Positions 1 to 4,916 of a stretch of 8,497 nucleotides of DNA are shown here, piece after piece. The notes beneath the pieces were generated by a model that was given only the letters and a program-made list of their open reading frames with translations, was not told the DNA's origin and ran no database searches. Numbering within the stretch: the stretch's first letter is position 1; every line of letters begins with the position of its first letter. The stretch is from Croceicoccus sp. (GTDB taxonomy: Bacteria > Pseudomonadota > Alphaproteobacteria > Sphingomonadales > Sphingomonadaceae): NCBI GenBank assembly GCA_029936705.1, contig JAPYSD010000122.1, positions 1 through 8,497 of the forward strand, given 5' to 3'. A program made the translations under genes and the position numbers.

Positions 1-245
1 AGGTAAAGCTCTACGCGATCAATCAGCGCCTGGCAGCGCTCTGGATGTTCTTCAAGGTATCGGCGAAACAGAGCTCGCTCTAAACCGCCGATGGTCAGGT
101 TAGCCGGTGTAACCTGACCATCGCTGGCCGCAGCCTTACAGATCGAAGCCTCGCGTATATAGTGGATCGTCACGAGAATGCCGATGATAGTGACAATCAC
201 ACAGACAATCATAATGGCGACGTATGCAAGCATGGTCGAATCCAT
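1..245 (-). CDS. Partial small membrane protein, N-terminal 81 residues, unknown function
   Basis: An open reading frame starts with ATG at 245-243 and runs off the left edge without a stop. It begins MDSTMLAYVAIMIVCVIVT. One strongly hydrophobic stretch (about residues 6-29) reads as a single membrane helix. It is followed by a charged soluble part with the pattern LERALFRRYLEEHPERC, probably helical and cytoplasmic. An AGAAGG ribosome-binding site lies about 9-10 bases before the ATG. The composition (hydrophobic anchor, then regular charged helices with few rare codons) favours a real gene. I do not recognise the family. It would follow the DUF805 region on the same strand, but a hairpin at 371-402 and about 165 bases separate them, so it is probably transcribed on its own. 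Confidence 0.7.
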   Translation of the reverse strand, partial: MDSTMLAYVAIMIVCVIVTIIGILVTIHYIREASICKAAASDGQVTPANLTIGGLERALFRRYLEEHPERCQALIDRVELY

Positions 246-370
246 GAGTGTCGAGCCTTCTTTGTTTTTGGGCAAGCGTCGCTAAATGACCGCACCTGAC
301 TTGAAAATGCTCGATTTCACGGCGGATGAGCAGTTGGCATGGTTCATTTTGCGTGGAGGGATGAGCGATG

Positions 371-402
371 CGGTGAGGGTCGGGATGCCCCGCCCCTCAC
401 CG
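371..402 (-). terminator. Strong hairpin behind the DUF805 relic, terminator-like
   Basis: CGGTGAGGG (371-379) pairs with CCCTCACCG (394-402). An inner CGGG (381-384) pairs with CCCG (389-392) across one mismatch, giving a nearly continuous stem of about 14 base pairs around a four-base loop. On the minus strand it starts nine bases after the TAA at 413-411. There is no run of T after it in either direction, so it may be a factor-dependent terminator or an RNA-stabilising hairpin. A related hairpin lies at 8388-8410. Confidence 0.5.
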
Positions 403-410
403 CTGAATGT

Positions 411-488
411 TTAGTCCGCGAAGGATGCTTCCTGTTCCTGGCCGGGTTGGCGCAGATTAGGTCCGTACTCATTGACCTCCACGTCGGG
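411..488 (-). pseudogene. Relic of a DUF805 protein C-terminus
   Basis: Read on the minus strand, the codons from 488 down to the TAA at 413-411 give PDVEVNEYGPNLRQP and then a short polar tail. The NEYGPNLRQP part matches the C-terminal signature of the complete DUF805 gene next door (PNEYGPDPRVP). An in-frame TAG at 491-489 closes it on the upstream side, and no start or membrane segments remain. It lies only 19 bases beyond the stop of the intact copy and keeps its own stop followed by a hairpin. The simplest reading is the tail of an older or duplicated DUF805 gene whose body was lost or replaced. The match is short, so chance cannot be fully excluded. Confidence 0.5.
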
Positions 489-507
489 CTAGTTTTTCAT
501 TGGTTGC

Positions 508-912
508 TCAATCGTTGTAGGTGAGTTCGGAATGGTCCTGCGGAACTCGAGGGTCAGGACCATATTCGTTTGGTCCGGCCGTCGGTTTGCCAAACAATAT
601 CCAGAGGCCAATGACCACACCTGGTAGCACCATGAGTCCCCCGATACCCGAGCTTCCAAATTCGACCATGACACCCCCGAAAAACGCGAGTGCGAATGCG
701 ACGATGGGAAGCGTCTTGTCCTTCCCCATGTCGTGAGCTCGTTGGATGGAAAGCATGAGCATGGGCCAAAGCAAGACCAACGACGCCAATATGAGAAAGA
801 GGTCTTCGGTTACCTCGGCGACTCTCATGAGAATGTTGATGACGACGCTGGCTGCAAAATAGTGCGTCCGGCGAAGCCGGCCATTAGGCTGAAAAAACTT
901 TGCGAGGTCCAT
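508..912 (-). CDS. DUF805 family inner-membrane protein
   Basis: The 134-aa protein has the DUF805 hallmarks in order: a GR pair near the N-terminus (residues 11-12, QPNGRLRRTHYF), a central QRAHDMGKD (57-65, the family's R-x-H-D-x-G-x-s motif) and a C-terminal GPNEYGPDP (113-121). About four membrane helices are visible (roughly 18-34, 37-56, 68-86, 91-108). The family (related to E. coli YhaH/YhaI) is an inner-membrane protein of unknown role. I chose the ATG at 912 because AAAGGA (923-918) sits five bases before it. A longer form starting at 945 is possible but has no such site. The gene is last in a minus-strand series after the small genes at 1040-1760, with a 127-base gap that may hold its own promoter. 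A relic of a second DUF805 tail follows. Confidence 0.88.
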   Translation of the reverse strand: MDLAKFFQPNGRLRRTHYFAASVVINILMRVAEVTEDLFLILASLVLLWPMLMLSIQRAHDMGKDKTLPIVAFALAFFGGVMVEFGSSGIGGLMVLPGVVIGLWILFGKPTAGPNEYGPDPRVPQDHSELTYND

Positions 913-1039
913 GGATATCCTTTCTTCTTGCTGGCTTGATCTCATGGAAAGACTAAGTTCGAATTAAACATGCATTTCTGCTTGATTTAGTCGCCGGGGG
1001 AGGCTGCAGATCGCATCGCGTCACTATGTAATCGACCTT

Positions 1040-1135
1040 TTACGGCGCGACCCATTTGATAATTTCGTAGATGCCGATGCCTTGCATGAGGAGAAGGACC
1101 GAGAATTCGATCCGCAGAAGCATAGCTTTGCTCAT
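1040..1135 (-). CDS. 31-aa hydrophobic microprotein, translationally coupled
   Basis: A 31-codon frame begins MSKAMLLRIEFSVLLLMQG and ends in KWVAP before TAA (1042-1040). Its ATG (1135-1133) overlaps the TGA of the upstream 99-aa gene (1134-1132) in the classic ATGA arrangement, which is strong evidence for coupled translation. The chain has a short positively charged start, a hydrophobic core (about residues 11-27, interrupted by one Glu and one Gln) and a basic-aromatic end, as in single-pass or peripheral membrane microproteins. I know no family. It could act as a small partner of the 109-aa membrane protein two genes upstream. Confidence rests on the overlap and composition, since the frame is too short for statistics. 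Confidence 0.55.
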   Translation of the reverse strand: MSKAMLLRIEFSVLLLMQGIGIYEIIKWVAP

Positions 1136-1431
1136 GGGTCGGTTTTCCGGTCCAAAGCGGCCTGAAGCGCGAGGGCGAGAATAGCGCCAGCCGCCGGTTT
1201 TCGGTGGTTCTCGACATACATCTTAGAGACCTCACCTAGCGCCTTCATGTTCTGGCGGTAGAGCTTCTTTTCCGCTGCGCGCTTCTCCCGTCGCTCCATT
1301 TTCATCTTGGCTCGGCGCTCGGTGATGTGGCCACTCGTAACACCAAGCCGAGATGGCGCTTTCTTTGAAAGCGGGCCGAGCTTGCCTGTCTGAATGATGG
1401 TGCTGCCACCATGATATCCGCCCTTGCCCAT
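1132..1431 (-). CDS. Small basic protein with charged helix, unknown function
   Basis: The 99-aa protein has three visible parts. First is a glycine-rich start (MGKGGYHGGSTIIQTG). Second is a very basic, probably helical or coiled-coil stretch at about residues 37-70 (ERRAKMKMERREKRAAEKK). Third is an alanine-leucine-rich helix at about 80-93 (AAGAILALALQAAL), which could be a weak membrane or amphipathic helix. The ATG at 1431 shares one base with the stop of the preceding 109-aa gene (TAATG), and the stop overlaps the next ATG (ATGA). It is therefore the middle of a tightly coupled three-gene unit. Nucleic-acid binding is possible from the charge but is not shown. I do not recognise a family. 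Confidence 0.78.
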   Translation of the reverse strand: MGKGGYHGGSTIIQTGKLGPLSKKAPSRLGVTSGHITERRAKMKMERREKRAAEKKLYRQNMKALGEVSKMYVENHRKPAAGAILALALQAALDRKTDP

Positions 1432-1760
1432 TATCGCTTCTTTGGGCGCAGGAAACTTTCGCGCGCTTCTGTCATTTCGAGGAGGATCAGAAGGGCGGTG
1501 GCGATATTGAAGATCGCGTGCGTGTCGCGATCCATTGCAATGATGAAGACCGGATTGTTCTTGATGGCGGCGGCGGTGTAGATCCAGGCGAAGAAGCCGG
1601 GCTTACGCTGGAAGTGCCAGAAGGCCATATAGGCGCAGTAAGCCGTCACGATCAGGCGCAGGAACTGGTAGTAGCCGTACGGCATCTGCGTGAGCGCCAG
1701 CAGCAAGGCGCCGATCATGGCGTAGCTCAGCCATACAGGCGGCCGTGAAAGGTCGGACAT
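1431..1760 (-). CDS. Small four-helix membrane protein, DUF6804-like
   Basis: The 109-aa protein is mostly hydrophobic, with four likely membrane helices (about residues 10-26, 31-49, 55-75, 82-96) and a basic tail (FLRPKKR). The motif MPYGYYQFLR (26-35), followed by AYCAYMAFW and later IKNNPVFII, is what I remember of the small membrane family DUF6804. That assignment is from memory and tentative; no function is known. It opens a three-gene unit in which its TAA overlaps the ATG of the next gene. The helicase gene ends 91 bases upstream on the same strand, so co-transcription is plausible. The ribosome-binding site is weak (GAGAA about seven bases before the ATG). Confidence 0.82.
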   Translation of the reverse strand: MSDLSRPPVWLSYAMIGALLLALTQMPYGYYQFLRLIVTAYCAYMAFWHFQRKPGFFAWIYTAAAIKNNPVFIIAMDRDTHAIFNIATALLILLEMTEARESFLRPKKR

Positions 1761-1851
1761 GAAATTCTCGTTCTTGGTGTCGGTTTATCTGTCTAGCTGA
1801 TCGCAGGCACAGGCTAATTTCTCGCTAAAGCGCGAAGATCGGCCGCGGCGA

Positions 1852-3861
1852 TCAACCCTCGATGATATTGGCTTCGGTGAGGAAGCGAGAAGGCCGCCGC
1901 TGGCGGCCGTCTCGGCCGGAATAGGAGACCACCAGCATCTTGCGTGCGCGCGTGATGGCGACATAGGCCAGGCGCCGTTCCTCGGCGATGTCCTGGGGGC
2001 TGCGGCGCTGGGAGCTTGGAAATTCGCCTTCCTCCCATCCCGGCAGTGCAACGAGATCGAACTCGAGCCCCTTCGCGCTATGCATCGTGGCGATATTGAT
2101 GCCCTCACGGCCGGCATTGAGGTCGAGCTGCGTCAGCGAACTGAGCGTCTTTTTCAAGCCAATCTGGCCGACCATCTCGTCTGCCAGCCGCAGGAACGCC
2201 GGTAGCTGATGATCCTCGGTCTTCGTCGATGCCGCGACGATCTGGCCAATTCCGAGAAACTCGGAAAGGGCAGCAAAAGGAGCGGTAGGTTCGCTCTCGA
2301 GGAAGGTGCGGACCTCGAGAATTTTTTCAGCCAGTGCGGCCGACCCCGAAGTGGTCTTTTCCCGCTCATGCATCTCGAGAAGGAGCGCGATTGGCCCGAA
2401 TTTCGGGCCCTTGGGGTTCTTGTTGTGATGGCGCTGCAGACGGGCGCTGTGATCGAACCAGGCAGCCTCGGGCAGGTAGCGGTGCGGGTAGGTCGCGATC
2501 TTTTCGTACATCAGCGGATTGTCGGCGGCGGTAGCGAGCTGCATCCAGCTCACGAGGGCGCGAATGGGTTCTGCACTGAGCTGGATAGATTCGTGCAGAT
2601 TCACAGGCACGTCATGGCTGGCAAAGAAGCTGGCGAACTCGTGGCACATGCGGTTGGACCGGCAGAGGACAGCGACCCGCTCGTGTGGAATGTTGAAGCG
2701 CTTGCAGCCCTCCAGGATGTTTTCCAGCACGGCCGCCTTTTCGGCGGTTTCATCGTGCTTCTGAATAACCCTGACCATGGCGTCGGGATCTGATGCCGTC
2801 CTGATCGACTTGTTGAACCGGTCGGCGTTATGGCGGATCAGCTTCGACGCGTGCGAGAAGATCGCGCGGGGAGTGCGGTAGTTATCCCTGATGTGGAGGA
2901 TGTGGGCGTTCGGCCATTCCTTCTCGAACTCGATCGTGGCCCGAACATCGGAGCCACGCCAGCCGTAGATCGACTGGTCATCGTCGGCCGCGGCATAGAA
3001 GGCCGCGGCATCATCGCCTTGGCCCGTAATCGCCTTGAGAAGTCTCAGCTGCGCGCGTGAGAGGTCCTGGTATTCATCGACGAGCACATGGTCGAACATG
3101 GCGTGCCAGATCTTTGCGATCTCGGGATTGTTCTCGATGAGGCGGGTCGGCATGTAGAGCATGTCGTTATAGTCAACGAGGTCATAGGCACTCTTGAAGG
3201 CCTCGTACTGGGTGTAGATCTGGGCATCCTCGAAGGAGACCCCCCTCGCCCAGTCTGCAATGCCGGCATCGACGGCATCGACGGCCTCTTCCGGGGATTT
3301 CACCGCGTCTTTCGCCTGTTCGATGAAGTCCAGAATGCGCGCGATAGTCGCTTTCTGGTTCGGCGTTTCGGACATGGGATGACCGAACTCATGCATGAGA
3401 CGAGAAACGATGTCTTCCTGCTGAGCCTGGTCAATGATCGTGTCGACCTTGAACAAACCGAGCTCGCCAGCGTGTTCACGGATGATACGAAGGCCGATCG
3501 AATGGGTCGTACCGACCCACAGATCTTCAGCGTCGGCATAGATTGCGGGGGTAACGCGATCGAGCAGTTCGCTGGCTGCGGAGTTGGTGAAGGTGCACAT
3601 GAGGAGGCGCTCGAGGCGGCTGCCTTCGTGAGCGAGGTGAAGATACCGGGTCGTCATGACACGGGTCTTTCCGGTTCCCGCGGGTGCCAGCAGCAGGACG
3701 TTATGAGCAGGGCTCATGGCGGCGAGCCGCTGTTCGTCGCTGAGATCCGCCATCATGCCTTCGACGGTTAGCCGATCCACCGACGACTGCGGGGCAGCTG
3801 AAGCTGGCTCGGCCACAATGATGTCGTTGAAACCTTCTTCTTCCTCGAAGTCGAAAGGCAT
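1852..3861 (-). CDS. UvrD/Rep-type superfamily 1 DNA helicase
   Basis: The 669-aa protein carries the full SF1A motif set in order: a Q-motif-like LSDEQRLA (40-47), Walker A APAGTGKT (59-66), Ia TFTNSAA (90-96), Ib TTHSIG, Walker B DEYQD (262-266), III DDDQSIYGWRG (293-303), IV NYRTP (327-331), V TMHSAKGLEF (592-601) and VI RRLAYVAITRAR (629-640). All ATPase and DNA-contact residues expected of an ATP-driven 3'-to-5' helicase are present, and the length matches UvrD/Rep/PcrA. No nuclease domain is visible. An acidic, low-complexity leader (MPFDFEEEEG, to about residue 30) precedes the core and is not typical of chromosomal UvrD. The start is supported by AAGGAG (3874-3869), seven bases before ATG. 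Likely roles are unwinding during repair, plasmid replication or transfer; the sequence does not decide between them. It may lead the operon ending at 508 or 1040. Confidence 0.95.
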   Translation of the reverse strand: MPFDFEEEEGFNDIIVAEPASAAPQSSVDRLTVEGMMADLSDEQRLAAMSPAHNVLLLAPAGTGKTRVMTTRYLHLAHEGSRLERLLMCTFTNSAASELLDRVTPAIYADAEDLWVGTTHSIGLRIIREHAGELGLFKVDTIIDQAQQEDIVSRLMHEFGHPMSETPNQKATIARILDFIEQAKDAVKSPEEAVDAVDAGIADWARGVSFEDAQIYTQYEAFKSAYDLVDYNDMLYMPTRLIENNPEIAKIWHAMFDHVLVDEYQDLSRAQLRLLKAITGQGDDAAAFYAAADDDQSIYGWRGSDVRATIEFEKEWPNAHILHIRDNYRTPRAIFSHASKLIRHNADRFNKSIRTASDPDAMVRVIQKHDETAEKAAVLENILEGCKRFNIPHERVAVLCRSNRMCHEFASFFASHDVPVNLHESIQLSAEPIRALVSWMQLATAADNPLMYEKIATYPHRYLPEAAWFDHSARLQRHHNKNPKGPKFGPIALLLEMHEREKTTSGSAALAEKILEVRTFLESEPTAPFAALSEFLGIGQIVAASTKTEDHQLPAFLRLADEMVGQIGLKKTLSSLTQLDLNAGREGINIATMHSAKGLEFDLVALPGWEEGEFPSSQRRSPQDIAEERRLAYVAITRARKMLVVSYSGRDGRQRRPSRFLTEANIIEG

Positions 3862-4004
3862 GTCTGTGCTCCTTGCTCTGCAATGCCATTGAAGACGCCT
3901 TTTTCCGTCCTCAATTCCTATTTCAGAAAGGATGCAGTCCGCGTGCCGGGTATCAGACTGTTGTTCTTATGCCCGTACAGCAAGTCAGGATTAGTTAGGG
4001 TAAT

Positions 4005-4016
4005 GCGCCGCGGCGC
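4005..4016. promoter_or_regulatory. 12-bp perfect palindrome in the divergent intergenic region
   Basis: GCGCCGCGGCGC is a perfect palindrome in the 203-base space (3862-4064) between the helicase (minus) and the zinc-ribbon gene (plus). It could be an operator for a dimeric regulator serving both directions. Such CG-only palindromes also arise by chance in GC-rich DNA. I see no convincing -35/-10 pair for either gene, and nothing else I can name in this spacer except GGAAAG-type sequence near 4028-4043 resembling the repeat at 4411-4510. Confidence 0.25.
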
Positions 4017-4064
4017 GCTATCGACCGGAAAGTTGTGGAAAGCTGACTTCGTGAAGGCTAGCGT

Positions 4065-4382
4065 ATGGACGTGATCAAACTTTCAGAACGAAGCCCTTAT
4101 CAAAGGGGAAAACGGCTCCTTGGAGCGAGCATACTTTTCGGCATCACGATCATTTGGGGCATGCCGATTGCAGCCACTATCCTCGGTATCGAGTTCGGTG
4201 ATACAACGTGGATCGTCTTTCCTCTGTTGGTTATTTGGGTGATTTATTTCGGCGTATCGAGCCTGCTCCTAGCCTGCCCAAAATGTGGCCGCTCGCTCTT
4301 TATGCGAGCATACCTTTTGAGCGTCCCTTGGCCCGCCAAAACCTGCGGCAAATGTGGAACCGATTTAACGATCAATCGGTAA
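4065..4382 (+). CDS. Small membrane protein with C-terminal zinc ribbon
   Basis: The 105-aa protein has two hydrophobic segments (about residues 19-41 and 47-70), with a short loop containing FGDTTW between them. Directly after the second helix comes a four-cysteine knuckle pair, CPKCG (71-75) and CGKCG (94-98), spaced 19 residues apart. This looks like a zinc ribbon on the cytoplasmic side of the membrane. The start is supported by GAAGG seven bases before the ATG. It is the only plus-strand gene in the middle of the window, divergent from the helicase and convergent with the 99-aa gene at 4519-4818. Function is unknown. Zinc-ribbon membrane proteins of this size are often hypothetical, and metal binding is inferred from the cysteines. 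Confidence 0.78.
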   Translation: MDVIKLSERSPYQRGKRLLGASILFGITIIWGMPIAATILGIEFGDTTWIVFPLLVIWVIYFGVSSLLLACPKCGRSLFMRAYLLSVPWPAKTCGKCGTDLTINR

Positions 4383-4404
4383 GCCAATCTCCGCAATTGG
4401 GTCG

Positions 4405-4426
4405 TTTCCGGAAAGTCCGCTTTCAG
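4405..4426. repeat. Copy of a GTCCGCTTTC palindromic repeat
   Basis: TTTCCGGAAA (4405-4414) is a perfect palindrome. It overlaps a GAAAG-TCCG-CTTTC hairpin (4411-4424) whose right half belongs to GTCCGCTTTCAG (4415-4426). The identical 12-mer recurs at 4451-4462, and the 10-mer occurs inverted at 4501-4510. A GGGTCG precedes it at 4399-4404, as also seen near 4855-4861. It lies just past the stop of the zinc-ribbon gene. Confidence 0.5.
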
Positions 4427-4450
4427 ACAAAAATCGAGCAAAGCTGCCAT

Positions 4451-4510
4451 GTCCGCTTTCAGGGCGCGCCCCGCGAAGCGCGGACGACCGAAATGTCGTG
4501 GAAAGCGGAC
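4451..4510. repeat. Nested inverted repeat, cruciform-like element
   Basis: GTCCGCTTTC (4451-4460) and GAAAGCGGAC (4501-4510) form a 10-base outer stem. Inside it lie two further hairpins: CCGCG-AAG-CGCGG (4471-4483) and ACGAC with GTCGT (4484-4499). The whole element could fold into a multi-armed structure in DNA or RNA. It sits between two convergent genes, where it might end transcription from both sides, but there is no T run. I associate GTCCGCTTTC-type repeats with intergenic DNA of sphingomonads from memory only. Confidence 0.5.
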
Positions 4511-4518
4511 GCTATGCA

Positions 4519-4818
4519 TCAAGGATAGAAAGTCGCGCCTAGGTTGTCTCTCATGAGACCCTTGTAAAAAGGTGCAGGCTTGATCTCATCGACCTCCAGC
4601 CTCAGCCTGAGGAGGCTGTGCACGAACCAGTCCGTCGTGTCTTCATAGTAGGAGCGAACGTCGGCGAAGACCTTATCTGTCGCATCTTCAACCGATCGCG
4701 CGAATGTATGCCGGGTGCAATAGAACCCGCTCGGACGGGAGGCTGTAACCTCCCATTTCTTGATGGCATCAGGAGCCCAATCGAGGACACCGTGCACGAT
4801 CAATCTGTAGCATCGCAT
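4519..4818 (-). CDS. 99-aa soluble protein of unknown function
   Basis: The frame starts MRCYRLIVHGVLDWAP and ends LGATFYP before TGA. It has no membrane segment. It contains an acidic helical stretch (VEDATDKVFADVRSYYED, about 43-60) followed by LRLRLEVDEIKPAP. A TAA three codons upstream of the ATG (4818-4816) limits how far the gene can extend, and the ribosome-binding site is poor (GGGA directly before the ATG). Codon choice looks like that of its neighbours. It is 81 bases downstream of the coupling-protein gene on the same strand, but a hairpin at 4891-4916 lies between them. GTCCGC-type repeats flank it on both sides, so it may be a separate cassette. I do not recognise the family. Confidence 0.65.
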   Translation of the reverse strand: MRCYRLIVHGVLDWAPDAIKKWEVTASRPSGFYCTRHTFARSVEDATDKVFADVRSYYEDTTDWFVHSLLRLRLEVDEIKPAPFYKGLMRDNLGATFYP

Positions 4819-4832
4819 TCCCGGAGATTATT

Positions 4833-4869
4833 CGGACAAAGGAGTGTCCGCAACGGGGTCGTAAGCGGA
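4833..4869. repeat. Further copy of the GTCCGC repeat family
   Basis: CGGACA (4833-4838) pairs with TGTCCG (4845-4850). Alternatively, TCCGC (4847-4851) pairs with GCGGA (4865-4869), with GGGGTCG between. The parts TGTCCGC, GGGTCG and GCGGA recall the elements at 4399-4510. The copy overlaps the untranslated region immediately upstream of the 99-aa gene, so its alternative pairings could affect that gene's expression. Confidence 0.4.
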
Positions 4870-4890
4870 AATGCAGTACGTGCAAGGAGA

Positions 4891-4916
4891 CTGGGCCGCT
4901 CAGGAGAGCGGCTCAG
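4891..4916 (-). terminator. Hairpin across the coupling-protein stop codon
   Basis: CTGGGCCGCTC (4891-4901) pairs with GAGCGGCTCAG (4906-4916) around the loop AGGA, an 11-pair stem with one G-T pair. On the minus strand it includes the last codons and TGA of the coupling-protein gene. The downstream sequence (TCTCCTTGC) is only weakly T-rich. It is therefore a plausible weak or factor-dependent terminator separating this gene from the 99-aa gene. Confidence 0.5.

Noticed and set aside
286..417. Plus-strand 43-codon frame starting MTAPDLKMLDF
   Set aside because: It has no ribosome-binding site, its second half is the palindromic hairpin, and it runs into the DUF805 relic on the other strand.
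3088..3771. Long plus-strand open frame (227 codons) inside the helicase gene
   Set aside because: It is antisense to helicase motifs Ia to II. GC-rich third positions of the real gene create such shadows, and its product shows no family motif. The same applies to the plus-strand frames at 2209-2793 and 5164-5634.
1852..3861. Gabija-type defence helicase (GajB)
   Set aside because: No GajA-like ATPase/TOPRIM nuclease gene is adjacent, and the neighbours are small membrane proteins.
3986..3991. ATCCTG on the minus strand, resembling a P-type conjugative nick site
   Set aside because: Only a six-base match, with no adjacent inverted repeat and no relaxase gene. The same hexamer also occurs inside the helicase gene by chance, so no oriT is called.
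3883..4074. 63-codon plus-strand frame ahead of the zinc-ribbon gene
   Set aside because: No ribosome-binding site and irregular composition; it overlaps the well-supported start at 4065.
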